From assembly GCF_900609055.1 (NCBI RefSeq), contig NZ_UXAW01000070.1, positions 1 through 64,000 on the forward strand: a stretch of DNA of 64,000 nucleotides, given 5' to 3'. Below the pieces are notes generated by a model. It was not told the origin of the DNA. It saw nothing but the letters and a program-made list of their open reading frames with translations, and searched no databases. A program made the translations under genes and the position numbers. This document shows, piece by piece, positions 1 through 8,436 of the stretch. The stretch comes from Pseudogemmobacter humi. Its GTDB lineage: Bacteria; Pseudomonadota; Alphaproteobacteria; Rhodobacterales; Rhodobacteraceae. Numbering within the stretch: the stretch's first letter is position 1; each line of letters starts with the position of its first letter.

Positions 1-375
1 GAACTGAGCGTCCCGGCCCCGCCCGAAGCAGCCGGCCCGGGACGCGCAGTTCCATCCCCCCATATCCGCAATCAGGAGAAAGAGCGAACGGCGCGCGCAA
101 GCGCCTTTGCCCGGCCGCCGCCCGGCCGCGGATGACGACAGGATGCGTGGCCTGACCCCCCGCCGGCGGCAGCCGGAGGGGCGGCAGACCGGCGGGAGAC
201 CCTTTCCCGCGGAACGCATCGCACGACCGCCGCCAGCCCCAGACTGGCGCGGGCGCATCCGGCGCCACAGCCGGATGCAAACCAGGCCATCGCTCTCCAT
301 GAGTTCCGACAGTGCGGAGTGCGAGTGCGGAGAGCGATGGCCGCCCCTTCTTTCCCTTCCCGCCATGCGCGCGGC
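1..375. other. Left-edge stretch without a recognisable gene
   Basis: No reading frame here has a plausible start, composition or family resemblance. The frames that stay open do so on both strands at once, as expected from very high GC. It lies downstream of the transporter gene that ends at 376 on the minus strand. I see no hairpin with a T-tract, no tRNA and no repeat. Confidence 0.5.
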
Positions 376-2352
376 TCAGGCGGGGATCTGTTCCGGCACC
401 GCGGTCAGGCGCCCCCGGCTGCGGCGCCGCGCCGCGCGGGGGGCGGTCTCGGGCAGCGCGACCGGCGGGCGTTCGGCGAAAACCTCTTCCAGGAGCGCCT
501 CAAGCCCGGTCACACAGAAATCCGCCCCGGTGGCGAGGATCTCCCGGATCTTCTCCGGCGTGACCGCGCCGCCGTGCAGCGGGCTTTCCGGGCCCTGCCA
601 GATCACCACCCCTACCCTCTTGCCCGGCGCCGCCCGTTTGATGCGGCGGATTTGCAGGATCGAGCCGCGCGCGGGCGCCCCGTCGAGGAAGGACAGCACC
701 ATCGTCTCCGACACCGCCCCCGTCACCGCCGCGAACCGGCGCGGCGCCAGATCGGCATGGGACAGGATCTCGACCCTGGCGCCTTCGGCCGCCGCCGCCT
801 GGGCCGCCATCCGCGCCGCCACATCGTCAAGCCGGCTGCGCCCGCCGAGGAAGGCGACCTGGCGGCCCGGCCCGGCCAGCGGCTCGGCGTCGTCCTCTTT
901 CCCGGCCTCGGCCAGTTCCTCCTCCACCACCGCGTCGAGCTCATCGAGGAAAGCCATGGCGCTGACGGTCAGCCGCTCTTCCTGCGCGGGCGTCACCACG
1001 CCGCGCTCCAGATCGTGCTGCGCAAGCAGCAGCGCGGGCAGACCCACGTCGCGGTGATAATCCGAAAGCCAGGCCTCTTCCAAAGCCTCTTCTGCGCGGA
1101 AGGTGCTCTCAGTCACATCGCCCACCAGCAGCCGCTGATACAGCCGCATATGCGGCGCCAGCACCGGCTTGTCGCCGAACATCACATCGAACAGCTCGAA
1201 CTGCGGGATATGGCGGCCCAGCACCACGAGGCAGACGGTCAGCGGCGTGGACAGCACCAGCCCCATCGGCCCCCAGACCCAGGTCCAGAAGATCGCCGCC
1301 ACGATGATCGCCAGCGCCGTCACCCCGGTGCGCGAGCCGTAAAGCCAGGGCTCGACGATGTTCGAGGTGATCAGCTCGACCACGATGAACAAAGCCGCGG
1401 TCCAGATCACCGCCGACCAGTCCGGCGAGACCGCGAAGGCCAGAAACAGCGGGAAAGCCGCGGCGAGGATCGAGCCGATATAGGGCACGAACCGCAAGAC
1501 CAGCGTCAGTAGCCCCCACAGAAGCGCATTCGGCACCCCGATCAGCCAGAGCCCGATCCCGATCGGAACCGCATAGATCGTGTTCACCAGAAGCTGCGCC
1601 AGCAGGTAATGCGCGACCCGGCTTCCCGCCTCTTCCAGCACCTGGGTGGTGCGGTGGATGTCGCTCGCGCCGACCAGCCGGATGAAGCGGTCGCGCAATT
1701 CGTCGCGTTCGAGCAGCATGAAGATCACGACGACGATCACCAGCCCGGCGGTGCCGATCGGGCTGACCAGCGGCATCACCAGATCGGTCAGGGTGGCGAA
1801 GGGGCTCTGATCCTCGACCACGGTCACCGGAACCGGCACCGACCCGGCCGCGGTCCCCGGCGCTGCCAGTCCCGCTGTCGCGCCGCCCTCGGCCGGGATC
1901 GCCGCGCCGATCTCGGCATTGATCTCGGTGAACATCTGCGTCAGCCGCCCGGTCAGGCTGTTGCCGTCGCCGCTTTGCTGCAAGGCCTCCAGTTTGGTGA
2001 CGATATTGGCCTGGAATGCCGGCAATTGCCGCGCCAGCGTGCCGAGCTGGCTGACGACAACCAGCAAAAACAACCCGATGGCAGCGAAAGCGACCGTCAC
2101 CGTGACCAGCACCGAGGCCAGCATCGGCATGCCGCGGTTGCGCAGGAAACTGACCAGTGGCGAGAGCGCGAAGGTGATCAGGATCGCCACGGCGAGCGGC
2201 AGGAAGATGTCGCGGCCCAGATGCAGGATGCCGGCGATGATGACGGCGCCGATCAGCGCGGTCAGCGTCATGCGCCTGGAACTGCCCGGATCGCGGATCC
2301 CGTAAAGCGCACCGGGCCGGGGTTCTTCCGACACCGGCTGTTCCTCCTGCAT
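376..2352 (-). CDS. AI-2E family (PerM-type) transporter with long C-terminal extension
   Basis: Inner-membrane protein of the AI-2E/PerM exporter family. The name comes from TqsA of E. coli, and the substrate here cannot be inferred. About residues 30-400 hold the family's hydrophobic segments, including a glycine-rich LLERDE region and the FVPYIGS motif near residue 290. After about residue 400 there is a soluble extension of roughly 260 residues containing a Glu-rich acidic stretch (VVEEELAEAGKEDD) and an Arg-rich end. Classic members are about 350 residues, so this is a long form of the kind found in alphaproteobacteria. An ATG at 2352 is preferred; a GTG at 2370 would add six residues. 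It stands alone, with its start facing the transglycosylase gene across about 240 bp. Confidence 0.85.
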   Translation of the reverse strand: MQEEQPVSEEPRPGALYGIRDPGSSRRMTLTALIGAVIIAGILHLGRDIFLPLAVAILITFALSPLVSFLRNRGMPMLASVLVTVTVAFAAIGLFLLVVVSQLGTLARQLPAFQANIVTKLEALQQSGDGNSLTGRLTQMFTEINAEIGAAIPAEGGATAGLAAPGTAAGSVPVPVTVVEDQSPFATLTDLVMPLVSPIGTAGLVIVVVIFMLLERDELRDRFIRLVGASDIHRTTQVLEEAGSRVAHYLLAQLLVNTIYAVPIGIGLWLIGVPNALLWGLLTLVLRFVPYIGSILAAAFPLFLAFAVSPDWSAVIWTAALFIVVELITSNIVEPWLYGSRTGVTALAIIVAAIFWTWVWGPMGLVLSTPLTVCLVVLGRHIPQFELFDVMFGDKPVLAPHMRLYQRLLVGDVTESTFRAEEALEEAWLSDYHRDVGLPALLLAQHDLERGVVTPAQEERLTVSAMAFLDELDAVVEEELAEAGKEDDAEPLAGPGRQVAFLGGRSRLDDVAARMAAQAAAAEGARVEILSHADLAPRRFAAVTGAVSETMVLSFLDGAPARGSILQIRRIKRAAPGKRVGVVIWQGPESPLHGGAVTPEKIREILATGADFCVTGLEALLEEVFAERPPVALPETAPRAARRRSRGRLTAVPEQIPA

Positions 2353-2591
2353 CCGCGCCACGCCAGACACCCCGCGCCCCGATCAATCCCCGCCCAACGC
2401 AAACCGCCGCCCCGAGGTTCCCGCGCCCCGGGAAAATACCGCGCGCTGCGGCGGCCCGGTCACGCAAAGCCCCCGATCCCCGGGGATCGGGCCGATATCG
2501 GGCCCGCGCATCGCCGCACCGGCGGTTAACCGCTTGATCAGGACGGCGGGCCGACTAGACTTGCGGGCCAAATCAGCCTTCAGGTGGACAC

Positions 2592-3404
2592 GTGCGTCTC
2601 AATTCGATCTTTTCCGGTATCCTGGCAGTTCCCGCGCTGCTGTTCAGTCTCGCCCCGCCGGCAGCCGCCGCCTTTTGCGCCGACACCGGCGGCCGGTATG
2701 AGGAATGGAAGCCGGTCATGGCCCAGGAGGCCCGCGCCGCCGGCGTGGGCGAGGCCGGAATCCGGGCGCTTATGGGGACCTCATATTCCAAAGCCACCAT
2801 CTCGGCCGACCGCAACCAGAAGAGCTTCAAATACACGCTAGACAAGTTCATGCAGGTGCGCGGCGCCGATACGATCGTGAAACAGGGCCGCGCGCGCAAG
2901 GCGAAGAACCCCGATTTCTACGCCGCGCTGGAACGGCAATACGGCGTGCCGGCCGGGGTGCTGCTCGCGATCCACGGGATGGAGACCGCTTTCGGCGGTT
3001 TCATGGGCGACACCAACGTGGTCTCGGCCATCGCCACCTTGTCCTACGACTGCCGCCGCAGCGATTTCTTCACCCCGCATCTGCTGGCCGCGCTGATGCT
3101 GGTGGACCGCGGCACGATCAGCCCGCAAAGCATCGGCGCCAAACATGGCGAGCTGGGGCATACCCAGTTCCTGCCCGGCAATGCGCTGAAATACGGGGTG
3201 GACGGCAACGGCGATGGCCGGGTCGATCTGAACAACGTGACCGACGCGATGGCCTCGACCGCGAATTTCCTGCGCCAGAAGGGCTGGCAGCCGGGTCTCG
3301 GCTATCAGGAGGGCGAGCCGAATTTCGCGGTGATCCGCGAGTGGAACGCGGCGACGGTCTACCAGCAGGCGATCGCCATCATGGGCAAACGGATCGACGG
3401 CTGA
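2592..3404 (+). CDS. Lytic murein transglycosylase (MltB/SLT_2 type)
   Basis: Periplasmic peptidoglycan hydrolase that cleaves the MurNAc-GlcNAc bond to form anhydro-muropeptides. An N-terminal signal peptide of about 25 residues ends near AAAAF. The SLT_2 domain follows, with the MltB-like catalytic-Glu segment in GVLLAIHGMETAFG (about residue 125), then SYDCRRSDFF and GHTQFLP. A DGNGDGRVDL stretch resembles the EF-hand-like Ca-binding loop known in MltB/Slt35. At 270 residues it is shorter than E. coli MltB because it lacks a C-terminal peptidoglycan-binding domain. The start is a GTG at 2592 preceded by AGGTGG at 2583-2588. No lipobox is visible, so it is probably soluble in the periplasm. 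Confidence 0.9.
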   Translation: MRLNSIFSGILAVPALLFSLAPPAAAAFCADTGGRYEEWKPVMAQEARAAGVGEAGIRALMGTSYSKATISADRNQKSFKYTLDKFMQVRGADTIVKQGRARKAKNPDFYAALERQYGVPAGVLLAIHGMETAFGGFMGDTNVVSAIATLSYDCRRSDFFTPHLLAALMLVDRGTISPQSIGAKHGELGHTQFLPGNALKYGVDGNGDGRVDLNNVTDAMASTANFLRQKGWQPGLGYQEGEPNFAVIREWNAATVYQQAIAIMGKRIDG

Positions 3405-4350
3405 GCCGCAGCGCCATGAACACCGGGCCGGAGACGGCCCGGCGACGCGCTCCTGACGGACAGAAGGCCCGGACTTCGCGCTCGGCAAAGAGCACGGCAG
3501 AAATCCCTGCGATGAGATGCGGGTTCCACTCCCGGGAAACCGCGTTGAAACCCTCGGATCAACAGCCGGGCCGCGATCACTCAGCGCCCGGCGACCGACG
3601 AAGTGAACCCGCGCGTGCCGGCCTCTGCCTGCGCCGATGGGGCCGCTGCGGCGGCTCCGGTTCCCGGGAAAGCCGCCAGGAAGCGATCAGATCAGCCTGA
3701 AAATCCCTGAAAGCCAGCCTGCACAGGGCGTCGTTCTGCCCCGGCGCCCCCCTCCCCATAAAATTTCGCCGCTACGACTTGCGCTCCCGAAGCGGCACCG
3801 GACCAACAGACAGGCCACGGAAGTCCTGAGGGGCGGCTTCAGTGGTTGCGAAGAATACTCGTCCGCGGACGGTCCCGCCCCGGCGGAAGGCCAAAGTCCC
3901 GGCCGACCGCTCTCCCGCGGCGATCCCCGGGGCGCAGGAGAATACCCGGCTGCGAAGACGCCGTCCGATCCGAAGCGGGGGCCTTTCCATGCCCAAAGAT
4001 GCCGGGCATTTTCTCGGGAGGCCGCAGCCAATTCACTGCTGTGAATACCCCATTCCCTCGCCGGCCGGGAATGCTCCGGTTTCCGGGACGATGCGTCGGG
4101 AACGTCATGCGACCGGAGTTCCAAAGCGCATGGCACTTCTGCCATATCGCCGGGTCATCGGCGCAAAGGGGCGGCGCCCCGGCAAGGTTTCCGCACGGAT
4201 CCTTTCTCCCGGCATGCTCTCCGGCAGCCCACCAATCCTTATGCCCCGTCGCAACACCGTTGCCGGAAGGCCCGGGCGTCCTTTCCCCGCTCGGAGTTTC
4301 GGATCGCTGCGGCCATGGCCGTCCGGCCCCCGCGCGCGAGATCCGTTCCG
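3405..4350. other. Gene-free stretch of about 945 bp
   Basis: Several frames are open here on both strands, but none has a family resemblance. They are dominated by Arg, Pro, Gly and Ser and overlap each other, which is what non-coding high-GC sequence gives. I see no tRNA, no convincing terminator and no tandem repeat. It separates the transglycosylase from the convergent GGDEF gene, and could be a decayed gene. Confidence 0.5.
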
Positions 4351-5430
4351 TCATTCGCGGGCATCCAGACCCGCCTCATCTGCGTTTCCGCCGCGGCTCC
4401 GCCCCGCGCCCGGCCCGAGTCCCAGATCCTGCGCCCAGGCGACGCGGCCACGCCCGGCCCCCTTGGCCGCGTAAAGCGCCGCATCGGCATCGGCGAGAAC
4501 CTGGGCGGGGTCGGGGTAAAGGCCGGGCGGGACCGTCACCATCCCGACGCTGGCCGAGACCCGACAGAGCGTGTCGCGATACGGGACCGGACGCGAAATC
4601 TGCCCGACCACCTCCTGCGCAAGCGCGCGCAGCCGGGTCTCGTTGGTCAGTTCGGGCAGGACCGCGATGAATTCGTCGCCGCCGACCCGCGCGACGCAAT
4701 CGCGGGTCCTGGTCTGGCCACGCAGGATCGCCGCGACCGCCGTCAGCACCTGATCGCCCGCGGCATGGCCGTGATGGTCGTTCACCTGTTTGAAGAAATC
4801 CAGATCCAGATGCAGCAGGGCGAAAGCCGTCCCCTCGCGGCAAAGGCCGGCCAGGAAGGCGTCGCAGGCGCGGCGGTTGCGCAACCCGGTCAGCGGATCG
4901 GTCAGCGCCTCGTCCTCGGCCTGGCGCCGCGCGCCCTCCAGCCGGCGGCTGAGCGCGCGCATCTCGCCCATCACCAGCGCATTGGCCTCGGCCAGGTAAA
5001 GCAGTTCCATCGTCATATCGGTTGCGGCGAAATCGGTGTCGGTCAGATCCAGCTGATCCACCGCGCGCATGATGTCGATGCCGAAGGTCAGGTTGACGAG
5101 CACCCCCGCATCCCGCGCCAGAGGCACCGCGACGCCGCGCAGCCGCAGCCCGCCACCCTGCGGCACCATGCGGAATTTCTGCCCGTCGCGCGCGATCAGC
5201 CCGGCCACGCAGGTGATCTGCGACGGGCCGCGCAAGGCGAAGAGGGAAAACAGCGAGCGGCCCCTGATCTCGGTTCCGGGAAACATCCGGCGGATCAGCG
5301 GCCCGGCGGCCCGGATCGTGCCGTCCCCGGACAGAATCAGATGCATCGGCATCAGCCGCGCCAGCATCGCCGGATCGAGCGCCAGCCCCGCTTCCTGTTC
5401 CGCCCGCGGCGGCGACGGTTCATGCCCCAT
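4351..5430 (-). CDS. HNOBA-GGDEF diguanylate cyclase
   Basis: Predicted diguanylate cyclase making c-di-GMP from two GTP. Residues about 20-150 look like the HNOBA (H-NOX-associated) PAS-like sensor domain found in soluble guanylate cyclases and their bacterial relatives. A helical linker (about 150-180) resembles the signalling helix. The GGDEF domain covers about 180-340. It has DPLTGLRNRR, an intact RVGGDEF active site, and an RTRD inhibitory I-site exactly five residues before the GGDEF, so product inhibition is expected. No EAL domain follows. The gene starts two bases after the stop codon of the H-NOX-like gene, so the pair is certainly co-transcribed, the usual arrangement for an H-NOX sensor and its effector enzyme. 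Confidence 0.88.
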   Translation of the reverse strand: MGHEPSPPRAEQEAGLALDPAMLARLMPMHLILSGDGTIRAAGPLIRRMFPGTEIRGRSLFSLFALRGPSQITCVAGLIARDGQKFRMVPQGGGLRLRGVAVPLARDAGVLVNLTFGIDIMRAVDQLDLTDTDFAATDMTMELLYLAEANALVMGEMRALSRRLEGARRQAEDEALTDPLTGLRNRRACDAFLAGLCREGTAFALLHLDLDFFKQVNDHHGHAAGDQVLTAVAAILRGQTRTRDCVARVGGDEFIAVLPELTNETRLRALAQEVVGQISRPVPYRDTLCRVSASVGMVTVPPGLYPDPAQVLADADAALYAAKGAGRGRVAWAQDLGLGPGAGRSRGGNADEAGLDARE

Positions 5431-5432
5431 GA

Positions 5433-6014
5433 TCAGCCCGCTCTGGACAATTCAAACCGGCGCGCTTCGGCGAACCGCGCCTCAAGCAGGCGGATGGTCA
5501 GCGCCGGCCCCTGAGCGCAAAGCCAGGGCTCGATCAGGACGAGGGCGCCGTAATCGTCTGCCATCGCGGTCAGCACCCCCGTCATCAGCGGCCCCAGCTC
5601 CATCGGAGCGCCACGGGCGGTCAGCCGGTAAAGCCCCGGCCCCACCTCATCCAGACGAAGATCGGGCAGGTCCAGTTCCGGCAGCGCCAGCCGGGCGCGG
5701 TCGGGCAGTTCCTCAAGCGAGAGCAGGAAATCGGTGAACCCCGCGCCGCCGAACCGCAACAGCCGGCGCGGCGCCGCGCAATGCGGACCCGCGATGATCG
5801 ACGTGCCCAGATCTTCGAGAATCGCAGGCACCGGGCGATCCAGCTCTGCCGAACTGAGGGCCAGCACCTGGTCCAGAACCAGCGAATCGTAAGGCAGCAG
5901 CGGCTCGAACCCCGAGGACGGGAAACGGCCGCGCGACAGGATCCGCTGCCATGCGGCCTGGCCGAATGTGGTCAGCACATAACCCTGTAACGCGCGCAAA
6001 ATCAGACCATACAT
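5433..6014 (-). CDS. H-NOX-like (heme NO-binding fold) protein lacking the proximal His
   Basis: The 193-residue length and the opening MYGLILRALQGYVL match bacterial H-NOX domains, which bind heme and sense NO or O2. The proximal-ligand helix aligns by eye as FLLSLEELPDRARLALPEL against the usual pattern FL..LD.LH.R....P.L. The position of the heme-ligating His holds Pro. The YxSxR heme-propionate motif is also altered, to YRLTAR. Heme binding in the canonical way is therefore unlikely. The start is placed at 6014, where MYG begins as in the family; an in-frame codon at 6056 would add 14 atypical residues. It is immediately upstream of the HNOBA-GGDEF gene and probably regulates it by protein contact. 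Confidence 0.8.
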   Translation of the reverse strand: MYGLILRALQGYVLTTFGQAAWQRILSRGRFPSSGFEPLLPYDSLVLDQVLALSSAELDRPVPAILEDLGTSIIAGPHCAAPRRLLRFGGAGFTDFLLSLEELPDRARLALPELDLPDLRLDEVGPGLYRLTARGAPMELGPLMTGVLTAMADDYGALVLIEPWLCAQGPALTIRLLEARFAEARRFELSRAG

Positions 6015-6089
6015 CGCGCAAGCCCCTGCCGTTGCCCCGCCAAGGCTAGAGCGCAAAGGTTAAGAACTTATCCAGGACGACCCGCCGCC

Positions 6090-7850
6090 TCAGGGAACGA
6101 AGAAGATCCCCTCGCCCCCGGTCCCGAGCTGGTTGATCCGCGCCGGCGCCAGCGGCGGGGGCGCCACCTGCCAGAGCGTCAGCAGCCCGGTAAGCTGTTC
6201 GGTGTAAAGGCGGCTGCCGTCGCTGCCGCGCAGATCCAGCCGCATCACGCCGCCCGAGGGGCCCGGCATCAGCCCGTAGCCCTCGGTCCAGGCCTGGTGC
6301 GCCAGCAGAATCACCGCCTCTTCGCCCGGCACCTCGGGCAAAAGATCGGCGACCACCATCAGACAGCCCGGCCGCCCGTCCAGAACATTCTGGCAGGCAG
6401 AAAGGATCTGGTCGAGATCCCATTCCTCCATCTCGCCCAGGAGCATCGTCTTCGTGCCGGATGCGGAGTCGGGCTGCACCGGCAGCAGGCTTTCCAGTTC
6501 GGTGATCAATGCGGGCCGGCGCGAAGACGAATCGGTCTGCACCGTGCCGTAAAACCCGCCGTAATCCCCGGCCTGCAAGGCGCGCACCGACGCCAAGAGC
6601 GCCTCGTCGCCTTCGGCAAGCGCGTGATCCCCGATCCGCGCCATCGCGCGTTCGCCCGCGAAACCCCAGGCCCGGAAACCGGAATATCCCATATCCTCCA
6701 GCGATTTATCGCCCGCGATCACCCGCCCCGCCTGAGCGCGGGCCGAGATCGCCTCGGCATCCACAACCGGCGTCATCCACAGCACCGCCGCGCAGATCAC
6801 CCCGAGCGCCAGCCAGGGATTGGCGGCGCGGATATGCCCGGCCCAGCCCCGGCCGCGCAGAATCGCCGCCGCATAGACCAGGCCGTAGACCAGCGCGATC
6901 AGCACCAGCACCAGCACCAGAAGGCGCGTGGGCGTCGGGCCATAGGCGGCGATGCGGATCCAGACCGCCCAAAACGCCAGCCCCGCCAGCACCGGCAGCA
7001 AAAGCGACATGGCCCGCGCCGACCACAACAGGACGGGGCTCTGCGTCGCCTCGGCATCGTCGGCGTCCAGCGCCACCGTCACCAGCAGGATCCCCGCCGC
7101 CGCCATCGCCAGAAGCGCCGCCGCGGGCGACAGGCCCGGGAAGCCGTCGTCAAAGCCACGGATCAGCGCCGCGCCGGTGAACACGGCGGAAACCACCGTC
7201 ACCACCGGCAGCAAAAGCCGCAAAAGCCAGTGGACGAGGCGCGGCGAGAGATGTTCTGCCAGTTCGTTCACCACCGCCACCGCGAGGCCGAAGGCCGCGC
7301 CGGAGATCACCAGCGGCATCCCGTCGCGCAACAGCAGATCGCGGATCACGGTGATGCCGACCATCTCCAGCAGCGCGGAGGAGAGCAGGATCACCAGCCA
7401 GACCGCGCCGGTGAAGGCCGCCGCCACCATGGCGCGCACGAAGATCGTCCAGGAGATACCGAACAGCGCGGGGTAGTCGCGCCAGTTGCCGCGGCTGGCC
7501 TCGGCCAGCAGGAAAGGAACCGGCAGCACCGCCACCGCAAAACCTGCAAGCAGCGGCGCGGGCGTCCCGAAGAGCCCCTCGACCCCGGGCCAGCGCATCG
7601 ACACCAGCCAGACGAGGCCCGCGGTCATCAGCGAGAGCGGCGCCGCCCTGAACGCCGCGCCGCGCAGCCGCAGGGTGCCCGCCATCGCGAAGAAGGCGCC
7701 GGTGAAGACGCTGATCAGCACGGCAAGGAACAAGGTCAGGCGCTCGCCCAGCAGATCGTTTTCGGCCGCCTCGGCCAGCAGCCAGACCGCAAGCCCGGCA
7801 GCGGCGCCGCAGATCGCAAAGGCCCAGCGGGTCGGAACAGGTCCACTCAT
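6090..7850 (-). CDS. DUF4153 domain-containing membrane protein
   Basis: Integral inner-membrane protein of unknown function. Roughly the first 370 of 586 residues form about ten to eleven hydrophobic segments. The remainder is a soluble domain, with about residues 380-480 rich in Ala/Glu and containing a tidy ERAMARIGDHALAEG segment. This combination matches DUF4153 proteins, which are common in alphaproteobacteria. The ATG at 7850 is chosen because GAGGTGG sits just upstream; a GTG at 7856 is an alternative. It is transcribed with the same polarity as the glyoxalase gene upstream and the H-NOX-like gene downstream, with 60-75 bp gaps, so an operon is possible but not shown. Confidence 0.75.
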   Translation of the reverse strand: MSGPVPTRWAFAICGAAAGLAVWLLAEAAENDLLGERLTLFLAVLISVFTGAFFAMAGTLRLRGAAFRAAPLSLMTAGLVWLVSMRWPGVEGLFGTPAPLLAGFAVAVLPVPFLLAEASRGNWRDYPALFGISWTIFVRAMVAAAFTGAVWLVILLSSALLEMVGITVIRDLLLRDGMPLVISGAAFGLAVAVVNELAEHLSPRLVHWLLRLLLPVVTVVSAVFTGAALIRGFDDGFPGLSPAAALLAMAAAGILLVTVALDADDAEATQSPVLLWSARAMSLLLPVLAGLAFWAVWIRIAAYGPTPTRLLVLVLVLIALVYGLVYAAAILRGRGWAGHIRAANPWLALGVICAAVLWMTPVVDAEAISARAQAGRVIAGDKSLEDMGYSGFRAWGFAGERAMARIGDHALAEGDEALLASVRALQAGDYGGFYGTVQTDSSSRRPALITELESLLPVQPDSASGTKTMLLGEMEEWDLDQILSACQNVLDGRPGCLMVVADLLPEVPGEEAVILLAHQAWTEGYGLMPGPSGGVMRLDLRGSDGSRLYTEQLTGLLTLWQVAPPPLAPARINQLGTGGEGIFFVP

Positions 7851-7910
7851 GACCACCTCGGATTCGGATTTCGCATGTCACGCCGCCCCGGCCGGGCCGG
7901 GGCCGGCCGC

Positions 7911-8339
7911 TTACCAGTGGCCGGTGTTGCCCATCGAGGCCCAGGGTTCCTCAGGCGCGCGGGCACCGCCCTTTTGCAGCAGTTCCACCGACACATTGTC
8001 GGGGCTGCGCACGAAGGCCATCCGCCCGTCGCGCGGCGGGCGGTTGATCGTGACGCCGTTCTTTTGCAGATGGGCGCAGGTGGCGTAGATATCGTCGACC
8101 TCATAGGCGAGATGGCCGAAATGGCGGCTGTCCGAGGGCAGACCGTCGTCGCCGTCCCAGTTGAAGGTCAGCTCGACCGGGCATTCCGGCTGGCCCGGCG
8201 GCGCCATGAACACCAGGGTGAAACGCCCCCCCTCGTTGTCGATGCGCCGGGTTTCCTCCAGCCCCAGAAGCCGGAAGAACGCCATGGTCTTTTCCAGGTC
8301 GAGCACCCGGACCATGGTATGGAGATAACGGATCGTCAT
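7911..8339 (-). CDS. gloA: Lactoylglutathione lyase (glyoxalase I)
   Basis: Cytosolic metalloenzyme of the VOC superfamily that isomerises the methylglyoxal-glutathione hemithioacetal to S-lactoylglutathione. The 142-residue protein carries the expected ligand positions in their usual order: His in YLHTMVRV near the N-terminus, Glu in CPVELTFN, His in HFGHLAYEVDD, and Glu in NVSVELLQ near the C-terminus. GLxETRR and NPW-like positions are consistent with GloA. The ATG at 8339 has a perfect AGGAGG eight bases upstream; an upstream in-frame ATG at 8357 would swallow that site. Confidence 0.92.
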   Translation of the reverse strand: MTIRYLHTMVRVLDLEKTMAFFRLLGLEETRRIDNEGGRFTLVFMAPPGQPECPVELTFNWDGDDGLPSDSRHFGHLAYEVDDIYATCAHLQKNGVTINRPPRDGRMAFVRSPDNVSVELLQKGGARAPEEPWASMGNTGHW

Positions 8340-8436
8340 GGGAAAACCTCCTGTCACGGCAGAGACTTACCACATCGGCGCCCCAGGCGACAGTGGGCGC
8401 TTCCCGCCCCGGCGGGGTCGTTACCGCGCTCGCGGC

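Noticed and set aside
376-2352. Role of the AI-2E-family protein in quorum sensing
   Set aside because: The family name comes from one E. coli member; no lux genes are nearby and other members have unrelated substrates.
3687-4145. An open frame on the minus strand in the gene-free stretch
   Set aside because: No start context or family resemblance; several equally long frames overlap it on both strands.
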